This document shows positions 1 through 8,262 of a stretch of 38,665 nucleotides of DNA, piece by piece. A program made the translations under genes and the position numbers. The stretch is taken from assembly GCA_902791985.1 (NCBI GenBank), contig CADAYD010000016.1, positions 1-38,665 on the forward strand, given 5' to 3'. Position 1 is the first letter of the stretch; each line of letters opens with the position of its first letter. Source of the DNA: an uncultured bacterium (GTDB lineage: Bacteria > Cyanobacteriota > Vampirovibrionia > Gastranaerophilales > Gastranaerophilaceae). The notes under the pieces were generated by a model, which was not told the DNA's origin, did no database searches, and was given only the letters and a program-made list of their open reading frames with translations.

Positions 1-61
1 TCTTTTGCTCAAAATTTTGATTTATTTTTATTTGAGGTAAAGTTTTTACTGGTTCTATCAT
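1..61 (-). CDS. Hypothetical protein, N-terminal fragment cut by window edge
   Basis: An ATG at 59-61 on the minus strand opens a frame of 20 codons that runs without a stop off the left edge; it begins MIEPVKTLPQIKIN. A good ribosome binding site (AAAGGA) lies about 7 bases before the ATG. It follows the stop of the next gene upstream by only about 20 bases, so the two are probably co-transcribed. Too little is visible to name a family. Confidence 0.5.
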   Translation of the reverse strand, partial: MIEPVKTLPQIKINQNFEQK

Positions 62-80
62 TGTATATCCTTTCTTTTAA

Positions 81-1184
81 TTATACCCATGCATACGATA
101 TAGAAGCATTTATGTAATTTTTTCTATTTGTGATAATATTACCATTCGCATCGTATACAACATCATTAAAATGTAAATGTCTAATTGATCTTCCAACTTC
201 ATATGTTCCGCCTCCGAAAAATGTTTCAGTGCTGGTTTCAAACTCTTTAAATTCGTGGTCAAATGTTCTTTCAATTTTTGAAACAAGTTTACCATTTTCA
301 TCAAAATGTTCTATTGTACCCGTAGTTCCTTGTTTATCTAATTTTAAAACATCTTTCATTCCATTTTTAAATTCTCTTGTAATGGTATGCCCGGCAGCAT
401 CCTCAACATCTATTATTTGAGCATTTGGATAACTGCCTCCAAGACCACTTTCCCATTTTCTGTAAGGCATATTTTCTCTGAGGCCGGTAGTAAGAATATT
501 ATGTTCAGGATTATCATACATACAATCCTCAACTTCTGCAGATTTTATAAAGGTTGTAGTTTTTTCAGGAGTTACAACTTTTGTTTCTTTAATATCGCCG
601 TACGAGCCTCGCTTAAATTCAACAGAACTCTTGACACCATTTCTATCGACTAATACTTTATCTAATACCTTATCTCCATGATGCCAAGTGTCACTTAAAC
701 AATATGTATATTGGTATTCTTTTTGGGTTAGTATTTTTCCTTCTTTATCTTTAATTATACTTGATTGTATTTGACCATTTTCATAAACCATAGAAACTTG
801 ATTACCATTTTTTAATTCATGGCTTACTGTTCCACTAAATTTTTCTCCTGAAGGTAGCATTGCTTTGCCTTTTTCGAATTTCAGATCATTTAATTTAATT
901 TGTGGTTTTTCAGTACCGCCTAAAATCTTCCCGCCTTCTAAACCTTTAGGCAGTTTACCATTTTTAAGATATTTAATCGCTAAAAGTGTCCCCACAAGTG
1001 TAGTTGCTACTGCTGCAGTACCAAGTAAAAAATTTTTTATATTTTTCTTTTGCTTTTTATCAACCAGGTCAATTTTATTATTATTGACAAACATATCCCC
1101 ACCTTTTGTAAAATCAACCGGTGCAGGAATAATATGAGCGTTTTGTCCATATTTTTCTTTTAATTCTTTATCCTTTTTAATCAT
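81..1184 (-). CDS. Hypothetical single-pass membrane protein, 367 aa as it stands; 5' end disrupted
   Basis: Not recognised as a named family. The protein has a charged N-terminus, one hydrophobic segment at about residues 52-70 (a single membrane span), then a long Lys/Glu/Gly-rich hydrophilic region. This region contains short beta-type stretches such as NGNQVSMVYENGQ, DENGKLVSKIER and DANGNIITNRK, loosely like MORN/toxin-type 'NG' hairpin repeats. The topology suggests that the C-terminal part is exposed outside the cytoplasm (inference). The natural start appears to be the ATG at 1239, with its own RBS, and the N-terminus would read MTSIQPVNPWTPE-MIKKDKE. A perfect 16-bp tandem duplication (1169-1184 and 1185-1200) shifts that frame, so translation from 1239 stops after 20 codons. 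The ATG at 1184 overlaps that stop, so re-initiation is possible. Confidence 0.6.
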   Translation of the reverse strand: MIKKDKELKEKYGQNAHIIPAPVDFTKGGDMFVNNNKIDLVDKKQKKNIKNFLLGTAAVATTLVGTLLAIKYLKNGKLPKGLEGGKILGGTEKPQIKLNDLKFEKGKAMLPSGEKFSGTVSHELKNGNQVSMVYENGQIQSSIIKDKEGKILTQKEYQYTYCLSDTWHHGDKVLDKVLVDRNGVKSSVEFKRGSYGDIKETKVVTPEKTTTFIKSAEVEDCMYDNPEHNILTTGLRENMPYRKWESGLGGSYPNAQIIDVEDAAGHTITREFKNGMKDVLKLDKQGTTGTIEHFDENGKLVSKIERTFDHEFKEFETSTETFFGGGTYEVGRSIRHLHFNDVVYDANGNIITNRKNYINASISYAWV

Positions 1185-1200
1185 TATCCTTTTTAATCAT
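1169..1200. repeat. Perfect 16-bp tandem duplication
   Basis: The unit TATCCTTTTTAATCAT occurs twice back to back (1169-1184 and 1185-1200). Sixteen is not a multiple of three, so copy number changes the reading frame of the gene it sits in. Confidence 0.95.
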
Positions 1201-1239
1201 TTCAGGTGTCCAAGGATTTACTGGTTGAATACTTGTCAT
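1177..1239 (-). pseudogene. Displaced true 5' end of the 81-1184 gene
   Basis: A 20-codon frame starts at the ATG at 1237-1239 and stops with TAA at 1177-1179. Its leader (GAAAGTAGGTAAATT before ATG) almost copies that of the neighbouring 95-aa gene (GAAAGTAGGAAATT before ATG), which argues that this is the genuine initiation site. Removing one copy of the 16-bp repeat joins it in frame to the 367-aa frame. It could be a fixed frameshift, a slipped-strand (on/off) state or an assembly error. Confidence 0.6.
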
Positions 1240-1295
1240 AATTTACCTACTTTCGTTTACACTGACCATACAAGATGTATCAAATACTTCTGGTT

Positions 1296-1583
1296 TTATG
1301 AATTTTGTCTACACTGTTTTAACTCTATCGCCTGCTGTGCACACTCACGTTGAGCATCCGCAAGTTCTGCTCTTACAATATCAACTTGCGCTTTAGTCAA
1401 TTTTTTTTCAAATCTGTCTATTGTGTCTTGATAAAATGCTACTTTGTACTGTGCTAATTGAAATTTCAATTCTTGTTTCATTAGTGTTCTAAATTTTTCA
1501 GTTGCCGAATTTGAATTATCCACAGCACCTACAGGTGAACACCCAGGATAAAAACCTGCATTTTGAATTGATACTTTTTCCAT
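1296..1583 (-). CDS. Small hypothetical helical protein, 95 aa
   Basis: Not recognised. The first 25 residues are polar and Gly/Pro/Asn-rich (IQNAGFYPGCSPVGAVDN). Residues about 28-90 look like one or two long amphipathic helices rich in Lys, Gln, Glu and Ala, so a coiled-coil or helical hairpin is likely. Three Cys are present (one near residue 15, two near the C-terminus). The RBS AGTAGGAAATT precedes the ATG. It is on the same strand as, and just upstream of, the disrupted 367-aa gene and shares its leader sequence, suggesting a small co-regulated cluster. There is no signal peptide. Confidence 0.6.
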   Translation of the reverse strand: MEKVSIQNAGFYPGCSPVGAVDNSNSATEKFRTLMKQELKFQLAQYKVAFYQDTIDRFEKKLTKAQVDIVRAELADAQRECAQQAIELKQCRQNS

Positions 1584-1775
1584 AATTTCCTACTTTCATT
1601 ACATAAATTTTTTACTAACTATACATGTAAAAACAAAAAAGTCGGAATTATTGCTCCGCCCACCACATCAAATCATAACATATAGCAGATTATAACAGGG
1701 TTTGCGCCATTTAAAATTCAACTTAACATTTCGTAATGTTTTTAATTAAAGAGTTAAATATCGGCAGTTGAACTC
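1584..1775. other. Intergenic region between clpX and the hypothetical genes
   Basis: About 190 bases with no credible ORF. It contains the tail of the clpX hairpin and presumably the promoter of the 95-aa gene. No clear -35/-10 pair was found by eye. Confidence 0.4.
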
Positions 1776-1787
1776 TCAACTGCCGAT
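1760..1787 (-). terminator. Hairpin overlapping the clpX stop codon
   Basis: A perfect 12-bp stem (ATCGGCAGTTGA / TCAACTGCCGAT) with a 4-base loop. The clpX TGA stop lies inside the stem. The tail on the minus strand (ATATTTAACTCTTT) is only moderately T-rich, so this is a probable rather than textbook intrinsic terminator. Confidence 0.6.
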
Positions 1788-3104
1788 TTTCGCTAAAACA
1801 TAATTAATAAAATAAGCCGTTATGCTTTCATCTTTTTTAGTCGGAAGCGGTACAACCTCCGCATTTTTGCGATTTTCTACCATTTCCTTAGTTACAACAA
1901 ATTTTTTAATATTTTCTTTTGTCGGAACATCATACATAACATCAAGCATAATTTCTTCAACTATTGAACGCAACGCTCTGGCACCGGTCTTACGTTTAAT
2001 CGCTTCTTTTGCAATCATCTCAACAGCATCAGGTTCAAATTCAAGCTCCACACCGTCCATTTCTAAAAGTGCCTGATATTGTTTTAAGATTGCATCCTTA
2101 GGCTCGGTTAAAATCATTTTCAAAGTCTTTTCGTTCAACTGATCCAAAACTGCATAAACAGGAATACGCCCGATAAATTCCGGTATCAAACCAAATTTTA
2201 ACAAATCTTCCGGCTGCAATTTTTTCAACAATTTCATCGCATTAGCATCTTTTTCAGCCTGCGACAAAGATGCCGTACCAAAGCCGACAGCATTACCTTG
2301 CCCTGCGCGTTTATCAACAATTTTTTCTAACCCGACAAAAGCACCTCCGCAAATGAACAGGATATTTTTTGTATTAATTTCGATAAATTCCTGATGCGGA
2401 TGCTTTCTGCCACCCTGAGGAGGAACATGAGCAACAGTGCCTTCTATCATTTTTAACAGCGCCTGCTGAACACCTTCTCCGGAAACATCTCTTGTAATAG
2501 AAGTGCTTTCAGATTTTCTTGAAATTTTATCAATTTCATCAATATAGATAATACCGCGTTCAGCCTTGGCAGAATCAAACTCTGCATTCTGATAAAGTCT
2601 TAACAAAATATTTTCGACATCATCCCCGACATAGCCGGCTTCAGTTAATGTCGTTGCATCCGCAACCGCAAACGGAACATCCAGCATCTTTGCCAATGTT
2701 TGCGCAAGTAAAGTTTTACCTGAACCGGTTGGTCCTACAAGCAAGATATTTGATTTTTGAATTTCTACACCGTCTTTTGCTTCATCTGTATTGTGCTTCA
2801 ATCTTTTGTAGTGATTGTATACAGAAACAGCGAGAACTTTTTTCGCATCCTCTTGTCCTACTATATATTGATCAAGATAAGCCTTAATTTCGTGAGGTTT
2901 CGGGATAGCCTTTTCATCTTTGTCAGACTTGGCACCTTCAATTTCTTTTTCTTTACCTTCTAAAAATTCCTCATCTAGAATCTCATTACATAATTCAACA
3001 CATTCATCACAGATATATACCTCAGGACCCGCTATGAGTTTTTTAACCTGATCCTGTGTCTTTCCGCAAAAAGAACATTTTAATTTATCATCATGTTTTG
3101 GCAT
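1776..3104 (-). CDS. clpX: ATP-dependent Clp protease ATP-binding subunit ClpX
   Basis: AAA+ unfoldase that recognises substrates and feeds them to the ClpP chamber in the cytoplasm. The 442-aa length is normal. An N-terminal C4 zinc-binding domain is visible (C10, C13, C32, C35). The Walker A motif GPTGSGKT is at 124-131, the pore loop GYVG at 157-160 and the Walker B motif IIYIDEID at 185-192; the small AAA+ subdomain follows. The ClpP-docking loop reads VGF where many ClpX proteins have IGF or LGF, a conservative variation. The RBS AAAGGTG precedes the ATG. It lies 16 bases after clpP, so the two are one transcription unit, preceded by tig. Identification is secure. Confidence 0.98.
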   Translation of the reverse strand: MPKHDDKLKCSFCGKTQDQVKKLIAGPEVYICDECVELCNEILDEEFLEGKEKEIEGAKSDKDEKAIPKPHEIKAYLDQYIVGQEDAKKVLAVSVYNHYKRLKHNTDEAKDGVEIQKSNILLVGPTGSGKTLLAQTLAKMLDVPFAVADATTLTEAGYVGDDVENILLRLYQNAEFDSAKAERGIIYIDEIDKISRKSESTSITRDVSGEGVQQALLKMIEGTVAHVPPQGGRKHPHQEFIEINTKNILFICGGAFVGLEKIVDKRAGQGNAVGFGTASLSQAEKDANAMKLLKKLQPEDLLKFGLIPEFIGRIPVYAVLDQLNEKTLKMILTEPKDAILKQYQALLEMDGVELEFEPDAVEMIAKEAIKRKTGARALRSIVEEIMLDVMYDVPTKENIKKFVVTKEMVENRKNAEVVPLPTKKDESITAYFINYVLAKIGS

Positions 3105-3120
3105 TAATTTACACCTTTTA

Positions 3121-3711
3121 CTACTTAATTTCGTCTCTGGATATTACCTTATCAATCATACCATACTCAAGCGCTTCTTGCGGAGTCATGATATAATCAC
3201 GATCTGTATCCTTTTCTATTTTCTTAATAGATTGCCCCGTATTAGAGGCTAAAATTTCATTCAATGATTTTTTAATTCTAATAATCTCAGCAGCCTGAAT
3301 TTCAATATCGGTAGCCTGACCTTGCGCACCGCCCAAAGGCTGGTGAATCAAAACTCTTGAATGAGGAAGAGCCAATCTTTTACCTTTTGTTCCGGATGAT
3401 AACAAAAATGCACCCATAGAAGCAGCCTGACCCAAACATATTGTAGAAACATCTGCTCTTATATGCTGCATTGTATCATAAATTGCAAATCCTGCAGTGA
3501 CACTCCCACCAGGAGAATTTATGTACAACATAATATCTTTCTCCGGATTTTCACTATCCAATAATAACAATTGAGCGACAACCAAATTAGCAACCATATC
3601 ATCAATTTGGGTTCCTAAAAATATAATTCGCTCTCTTAATAATCTTGAAAAAATATCAAAAGAACGTTCCCCTCTGCTTGATTGTTCTATAACTACCGGC
3701 ACAAAACTCAT
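3121..3711 (-). CDS. clpP: ATP-dependent Clp protease proteolytic subunit ClpP
   Basis: Serine peptidase that forms the tetradecameric degradation chamber partnered by ClpX. The 196-aa length is standard. The catalytic triad is visible: Ser98 in GQAASMGA, His123 in LIHQPLGG and Asp172 in DTDRDY. The Gly-rich oxyanion segment SPGGSVTAG is at about 66-74. The short N-terminal stretch before the fold fits a self-processed propeptide. The RBS AAAGGGA sits upstream of the ATG. It is followed immediately by clpX; tig lies upstream but is separated by an intrinsic terminator, so clpPX may depend on read-through or a promoter of its own. Confidence 0.98.
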   Translation of the reverse strand: MSFVPVVIEQSSRGERSFDIFSRLLRERIIFLGTQIDDMVANLVVAQLLLLDSENPEKDIMLYINSPGGSVTAGFAIYDTMQHIRADVSTICLGQAASMGAFLLSSGTKGKRLALPHSRVLIHQPLGGAQGQATDIEIQAAEIIRIKKSLNEILASNTGQSIKKIEKDTDRDYIMTPQEALEYGMIDKVISRDEIK

Positions 3712-3744
3712 AATAATTATTCCCTTTCTTATTGTCTAATAATT

Positions 3745-3774
3745 TTAAAAAAGGCGGAGCGAAAACTCCGCCTT
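3745..3774 (-). terminator. Intrinsic terminator between tig and clpP
   Basis: On the minus strand the perfect 9-bp stem AAGGCGGAG / CTCCGCCTT with a 6-base loop is followed by a run of T (read as A at 3747-3752 on the plus strand). It lies between the tig stop and the clpP start and is a canonical Rho-independent signal, perhaps a partial one that sets the tig:clpPX ratio. Confidence 0.85.
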
Positions 3775-3790
3775 CTATATATCTATTATA

Positions 3791-5170
3791 CTAATCTTCA
3801 GTTTTTTCTGCTTTCTTAGAAGCCTTTTTCTTTGGTTTTGTTGTTTCTTTAGCTTCTTCCTGAGCAGTAGCAACTTCTACATAATCAAATTTGTTGTTGT
3901 CAATGATGAAGTTCCTAACTTTATCATTAATAACTTGTTGAGATAATGAAGTTACAAATGCCGGATTTTGTCCAAACTGATTAACCAACTGTTGAGGTGT
4001 TGTACCATAAGCAGCACTTAATTGATTGATTCTGCCTGTCAAATCTTCTTGAGTAACAGTCAATTTTTCTTCTTTTGAAATTTTATCAACAATTAAAGAA
4101 TTTTTAATTCTGATTTTTGCATCTTCAGAAAGAGTTTGAGCAAATTTTGTTTCGCCACCTTGTGCTTCAACAAATTGAGCCCAATTACCACCTTGATTTA
4201 CAACTCTTTGTTGATAATCAGCCGCAATTGCTCTGACCTCTCTATCAATCATCGATTGAGGAATATTGATCGTTGTTGCATCGGCAATTGCTTTGAAAAC
4301 AGTATTTTCAGCGCTAATTCTCTTTGCACCTTCTCTTTGATTTTCTAAGAATTTATTGATATCTTCTTTGAGTGCATCAACTGATTCAAATCTTGTTGAT
4401 TTTTTAACAAACTCGTCTGTTAATTCAGGAAGAACTCTTTCCTTAATTTCGTGAATTTTAATATCAAATTTTGCATCTTGACCCTTTAATTTTTCATCAC
4501 GATAATCTTCAGGGAATTTAATGTCAATAGTAAATTCGTCTTTAATATTGTGACCGACCAATTGTTCTGCAAATCCCGGAACAAGAGTAGAATGAGCTAA
4601 ATCCAATGCAAAGTTTTTCGCACTTCCGCCTTGGATTTTTTCGCCATTGCAAGTACCGTCAAAATCAAACACTACTATATCCGTATCTTTAGAAGGTCTG
4701 TCCAAAACAAGTTCTAAAGAAGAATTTTGAGTTAAGAACGAATTAAGAGCATTATCAAATGCCTTTTCATCAACCGCAGGAATTTCAGCCTTTAATTCCA
4801 TTCCTTTATATTGAGCAATTGCAAATTCAGGTCTTGTTTCGACTTGAATAGTAACTTGCAAATTTTGCCCAGGTTCAAAACTGTAACCCGTTAAAGCCGG
4901 TTGAGTAACCGTATCTAAATTATTTTCGGTAATAGCCTGACTTACATATCTTGGCAATAACATATCAAGTGCTTCCTGTTGAATTCTATCAACACCAACG
5001 TGTCTTTCAACAACAGATTTTGGTGCTTTTCCCGGTCTGAAACCGTTGATGTTTACATGCTGAGAAATTCTGTTTGCTGCAAGATTGTAAGCAGATTCTG
5101 CTTCTCCGGCAGGAATTGTCATATTCAATATAACCACATTCTCTGCCTCTCTTGTTAAGGTTGTTTCCAT
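3791..5170 (-). CDS. tig: Trigger factor (ribosome-associated chaperone / peptidyl-prolyl isomerase)
   Basis: Binds near the ribosome exit tunnel and shields nascent chains. The 459-aa length is close to the usual 430-450. The N-terminal ribosome-docking signature GFRPGKAPKSVVERHVG is at about 43-59. An FKBP-type PPIase domain spans roughly residues 155-240 (VVFDFDGTCNGEKIQGG and following), and a long helical C-terminal chaperone domain completes the protein. The last ~20 residues form a Lys/Glu-rich tail (PKKKASKKAEKTED), an extra piece common in AT-rich genomes. The RBS AGAAGGAG precedes the ATG. The gene order tig-clpP-clpX is conserved in many bacteria. Confidence 0.97.
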   Translation of the reverse strand: METTLTREAENVVILNMTIPAGEAESAYNLAANRISQHVNINGFRPGKAPKSVVERHVGVDRIQQEALDMLLPRYVSQAITENNLDTVTQPALTGYSFEPGQNLQVTIQVETRPEFAIAQYKGMELKAEIPAVDEKAFDNALNSFLTQNSSLELVLDRPSKDTDIVVFDFDGTCNGEKIQGGSAKNFALDLAHSTLVPGFAEQLVGHNIKDEFTIDIKFPEDYRDEKLKGQDAKFDIKIHEIKERVLPELTDEFVKKSTRFESVDALKEDINKFLENQREGAKRISAENTVFKAIADATTINIPQSMIDREVRAIAADYQQRVVNQGGNWAQFVEAQGGETKFAQTLSEDAKIRIKNSLIVDKISKEEKLTVTQEDLTGRINQLSAAYGTTPQQLVNQFGQNPAFVTSLSQQVINDKVRNFIIDNNKFDYVEVATAQEEAKETTKPKKKASKKAEKTED

Positions 5171-5211
5171 AATATTAACTCCTTCTATTCAATTACTCTC
5201 TCACAATTTAC

Positions 5212-5239
5212 ATTTTACATTAAATAGAAAGAAAATCAA
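5212..5239 (-). promoter_or_regulatory. Probable tig promoter
   Basis: On the minus strand, TTGATT (5234-5239), a 16-base spacer ending in TG, then TAAAAT (5212-5217). The predicted start lies about 35 bases upstream of the tig ATG. It is divergent from the rpsP promoter. Confidence 0.5.
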
Positions 5240-5266
5240 GTATCTTCACAATTTTTTAATAATTGC

Positions 5267-5295
5267 TTGCAACAAAAAAATATTTGTGATTAAAT
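5267..5295 (+). promoter_or_regulatory. Probable rpsP promoter
   Basis: TTGCAA (5267-5272), a 17-base spacer, then TTAAAT (5290-5295). The -35 is part of GCTTGCAA, a word that recurs at three other promoters in this window. The leader of about 95 bases contains a small inverted repeat, TTTAGG...CCTAAA (5342-5361). Confidence 0.5.
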
Positions 5296-5396
5296 TTTCT
5301 CATAGCCGAAGTAATTTTCCTCTTTATTTTGGCTTAGACATTTTAGGAAGCGGCGCCTAAACTGTTGCGAATATGTATAAATAGAAGGAAAAACAA

Positions 5397-5843
5397 ATGT
5401 TAAAAATCAGATTAAAAAGATTAGGTGCAAAAAAGCAACCATCATACAGAATTATAGTTATTAATTCAACAACAAAAAGAGAAGGCCGTCCAATTCAAGA
5501 ATTAGGCCACTACAATCCGAAGACAAAAGAAATGAAATTTGATAAAACAGCAGCTGAAGAATGGATTTCAAAAGGTGCTCAGCCAACTGAGAGAGTTCAA
5601 TACTTGATGAAACACTGCAACGAAGACGGAACTTTAAATTATGTGAAAAAAGAAACCGTTAAACTCTCTAAGAAAGCTTTAGCTAAGAAGCAAGCGGAAG
5701 AAGAAGCAAAAGCACAAGCAGAGGCAGAAGCAAAGGCCGCTGCAGAAGCTGAAGCAAAAGCAGCAGAAGAAGCAAAAGAAGCACCTGCTGAAGAAGTACC
5801 CGCTGCTGAAGAAGCAGCAACAGAAGCACCTGCTAAAGCATAA
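5397..5843 (+). CDS. rpsP: 30S ribosomal protein S16 with long Ala/Glu/Lys tail
   Basis: Component of the small ribosomal subunit. Residues 1-80 match the S16 fold: MLKIRLKRLGAKKQPSYRI at the start, then GRPIQELGHYNPK and the helix AAEEWISKGAQPTERV. The usual protein is about 80-95 aa; this one is 148 aa. The extra ~65 residues are a low-complexity Ala/Glu/Lys tail that becomes acidic and Pro-containing towards the end (APAEEVPAAEEA), and is likely disordered or a charged helix. The RBS AGAAGGAAAA lies just before the ATG. It is a single-gene unit ending in a strong hairpin. Confidence 0.97.
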   Translation: MLKIRLKRLGAKKQPSYRIIVINSTTKREGRPIQELGHYNPKTKEMKFDKTAAEEWISKGAQPTERVQYLMKHCNEDGTLNYVKKETVKLSKKALAKKQAEEEAKAQAEAEAKAAAEAEAKAAEEAKEAPAEEVPAAEEAATEAPAKA

Positions 5844-5864
5844 AAAATTATTCTTAAATACAAC

Positions 5865-5897
5865 AAAAAAGAGTTCTCGCATTGAGAACTCTTTTTT
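5865..5897. terminator. Bidirectional intrinsic terminator between rpsP and holB
   Basis: A perfect 14-bp stem, AAAAAAGAGTTCTC / GAGAACTCTTTTTT, with a 5-base loop (GCATT). A and T runs on opposite sides make it work for both the plus-strand rpsP and the minus-strand holA-holB transcripts. Confidence 0.92.
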
Positions 5898-5901
5898 AGC
5901 A

Positions 5902-6810
5902 TTAATTTAAAATCATTTTAAACGCTAAATTTTCACAAATAACCGAATCGTTCATAGGAGGAGTAAGAGTAGCCTGACGTTTGGCATTCTCAACGTGTTC
6001 CAAATCTCGCAAAAGACGATTAAACAATACTTTATTATCAAAATTTTCTTTCATAAGAATACATATATAGTTCTGCATTTGTTCAAATACTTCAACTGCC
6101 CCATTTTCATCTGCTAAAGCAGTTAGATTTTGTTCAAAAATTAAAACATCATTTCGCTCAATACTCCAATAATTATCAAGCAGATTTTGCACAAGTTCAA
6201 AATTTTGTTCAACGTTAACATTTGACGGAACAAAAAACGATTGAGCACGCGATACAACTGTTGAAATAACATCACTTTTGTCATTTGTCAAAAATATAAA
6301 TGTAGTATTTTGCGGGGGTTCTTCAAAGGTTTTCAGAAGCGCATTTGAAGTTACCTCCGGAAAATTGATTTTATTTAACGGCAGCAAATTACCACTTTCA
6401 TCCCTGTCACAAAAAATATAAACTCTGTGATAATCACTTGTGACAGCAAGTTCTGATATTATTCCTCTCGCCTGAGCAACATTAATATTCTTTTTCCCGC
6501 CTGTTGAACCTTCATCTTCTTCAGAACTTTCTGAAGCCTCTTTATAATCAAGTCTTGTATAAATTTTTACTGCAGGATGAGCCTGTTCTCTAATCCAGCG
6601 GCAATTAAGACATTCACAATCCGTATCCCCTGATTCTTTACAGTTTAAAAGTCTTGCTATTTCAAGCGCAAGTTCACATTGAGTCTTTATGTCTGCACCC
6701 CAAAACAAAATACAGTGGCTAATATTTTTGTGTTCATCCTCTATACCGGATTTAAAATACTCAACAAGATGCGGGAGTTTTTGAATTATTGAACTATCGT
6801 AATATTGCAT
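5902..6810 (-). CDS. holB: DNA polymerase III subunit delta' (clamp loader)
   Basis: Part of the clamp-loader complex that opens the sliding clamp during replication. The 302-aa protein has the delta'/gamma-type fold order. A degenerate P-loop region (ILFWGADIKTQ) lacks the Walker A lysine pattern, as in delta' proteins. A four-Cys zinc module follows (CKESGDTDCECLNC, about 57-70), then the segment SNALLKTFEEPPQNT and sensor-1 FIFLTND, then SRAQ in place of the SRC motif. An acidic insert (ESSEEDEGSTGG, about 91-102) breaks the zinc-to-Walker B region. The start overlaps the end of holA by 17 bases, so the two are translationally coupled. Confidence 0.85.
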   Translation of the reverse strand: MQYYDSSIIQKLPHLVEYFKSGIEDEHKNISHCILFWGADIKTQCELALEIARLLNCKESGDTDCECLNCRWIREQAHPAVKIYTRLDYKEASESSEEDEGSTGGKKNINVAQARGIISELAVTSDYHRVYIFCDRDESGNLLPLNKINFPEVTSNALLKTFEEPPQNTTFIFLTNDKSDVISTVVSRAQSFFVPSNVNVEQNFELVQNLLDNYWSIERNDVLIFEQNLTALADENGAVEVFEQMQNYICILMKENFDNKVLFNRLLRDLEHVENAKRQATLTPPMNDSVICENLAFKMILN

Positions 6811-7777
6811 ACTCTATCTCCCTTTCAGGGGCAAGATTTGATTGCCCTGTTTTGATTTTATATTCAGCCTCAGTCAAATTTTCTTTCAATTGTACCAAAT
6901 TTTTCAAAGGAACTTGTTTCAATTTTTGTAGTTCAAGTTTGACTCTGTATGGATGCATACCTGTCAGACGCGCAATTTCGTCTTGAGAATATTTACCACC
7001 GTTTGCTTTAATAAATATTTTTTCTTTTAAGCTTGAATGCAAAGTCGCAAGAATAGATAACGGATAACGAGTTGAAATAAGTTTATTATACTGCTCAAGC
7101 GCCTTTGATTTTTCTCCGAGAACAGCAGAATCAATAAAAGCGAACAAATCTTCGCTGCTTACGCAAATTTCTTTTACCATATCCTTTGTAGCAGGCATAT
7201 CCTTTGCAAAAACTTTAAGCTTTTCAAGCTCGCTATCAAGCATCCTCAAATTTGCCCCAACCTGTAAAAGTAAAAGACTGGCCGCATCAGGATTGATTTT
7301 TAAATCATGCTTCTTAGCCTGATTTTTAATCCACACTTCAAGTTCTGCGACTTTGTATGCAGGAATTTGATTAAATTCCTGCACATTGTATTTTGAGAGA
7401 AGTTTAAACAATTTCTTGCGTTTATCAATTGATGTTTTTTTCTTTGCATCAGGCGCTACATATGCTCTGAACACAATATCCAAATTTTCATTTACATTTT
7501 CAAGTGCATCTTCAATTTGTTTAATTTGTCCGTCATCAAACCCGCCGTCATTTGAATCCTTTTTCTTTGATTTGAAATAATTTACGCAGTCAATTACAAT
7601 GAGCATTTTGCCAAACATCATCGGTTGAGAAGAAATTGCAACCATCAAATCCGGAAATTTAGGATTATCAAGCTCCTTATAACTCATTTCAAGAAAATTT
7701 TTATCAAGTTTTGATTTTAATTTCTTGATTTCGCTGGATATATTAAATTCTTCATCCCCATAATAAAAATAAATCAT
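6794..7777 (-). CDS. holA: DNA polymerase III subunit delta
   Basis: Clamp-loader subunit that contacts and opens the beta clamp. The 327-aa length is typical. The N-terminus MIYFYYGDEEFNI is the characteristic HolA opening, followed by the divergent P-loop-like domain. The conserved middle segment SAVLGEKSKALEQYNKLI lies at about 216-233, and the C-terminal helical collar domain has LTGMHPYRVKLELQKLK. It is first in a two-gene operon with holB. No Shine-Dalgarno is visible before the ATG; an extended -10 (TGTTAATAT) ends 6 bases before it, so the mRNA may be leaderless. Confidence 0.9.
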   Translation of the reverse strand: MIYFYYGDEEFNISSEIKKLKSKLDKNFLEMSYKELDNPKFPDLMVAISSQPMMFGKMLIVIDCVNYFKSKKKDSNDGGFDDGQIKQIEDALENVNENLDIVFRAYVAPDAKKKTSIDKRKKLFKLLSKYNVQEFNQIPAYKVAELEVWIKNQAKKHDLKINPDAASLLLLQVGANLRMLDSELEKLKVFAKDMPATKDMVKEICVSSEDLFAFIDSAVLGEKSKALEQYNKLISTRYPLSILATLHSSLKEKIFIKANGGKYSQDEIARLTGMHPYRVKLELQKLKQVPLKNLVQLKENLTEAEYKIKTGQSNLAPEREIEYAILR

Positions 7778-7783
7778 ACAAAA

Positions 7784-7792
7784 ATATTAACA
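7784..7792 (-). promoter_or_regulatory. Extended -10 of a possible leaderless holA promoter
   Basis: Read on the minus strand: TGTTAATAT, six bases, then the holA ATG at 7777. No convincing -35 is present, which is acceptable for an extended -10. The ATG would coincide with the expected transcription start. Confidence 0.35.
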
Positions 7793-7922
7793 TAAAATAG
7801 ATATAATCATTAAAAGTTATAAAAAAATTAGTAAATTTTTGTAAAAATTATAAATTTATTTAGCAAATTTATTAAAACATTTTTTTTATAGAACATGTAG
7901 TAGAATAGTGAAGGAGAATAAA

Positions 7923-8216
7923 ATGACCGGAATTAAATTGGGTTTCAAAATGGTTGATTTAGCAAAATCTTGGGGCAGAGGAATTGGCAGCGTACGCTTA
8001 AAAGACGGTTCAAGTGTAAAAATTCTTGGCGATCCTAATGACTGTGCTGTTGATTTTTTTAGAATTAAAAATGGGAAAATACTCGGAATAAAAGGTTATC
8101 GAGGTCAAGACGCAATATGCCACGCAGCAAATGAAATCGGAGCGATTGAAAAACAGGCATTGGTTCCGTCGGACGTAGATAATGCTTGGGCAACCTGCTT
8201 TGACGTAATTGCATAA
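7923..8216 (+). CDS. Small conserved-looking hypothetical protein, 97 aa
   Basis: Not recognised. The start at 7923 (MTGIKLGFKMVDL) is chosen because the RBS AAGGAG lies 8 bases upstream; the longer frame from a GTG at 7908 would place the RBS inside the coding region. The protein reads as a small alpha/beta domain with a beta-rich middle (GSVRLKDGSSVKILGDPND, then FFRIKNGKILGIKGYRGQDA) and no signal peptide or membrane span. It is first in a plus-strand row with the amidase and the DUF3326 gene, though no function follows from that. Confidence 0.65.
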   Translation: MTGIKLGFKMVDLAKSWGRGIGSVRLKDGSSVKILGDPNDCAVDFFRIKNGKILGIKGYRGQDAICHAANEIGAIEKQALVPSDVDNAWATCFDVIA

Positions 8217-8262
8217 AAATGGAAAGTTGAACATAAACATCAATACTGGTAAAATATTTTCT

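Noticed and set aside
5639-5902. Two long minus-strand frames (Ala/Ser-rich and Cys/Phe-rich) over the rpsP tail
   Set aside because: They are mirror images of the low-complexity GCA/GAA repeats in rpsP, have no RBS, and one runs through the terminator.
8209-8262. TTG at 8209 as start of the amidase
   Set aside because: It would place 18 polar residues before a clear signal peptide and overlaps the previous gene without an RBS; the ATG at 8263 fits better.
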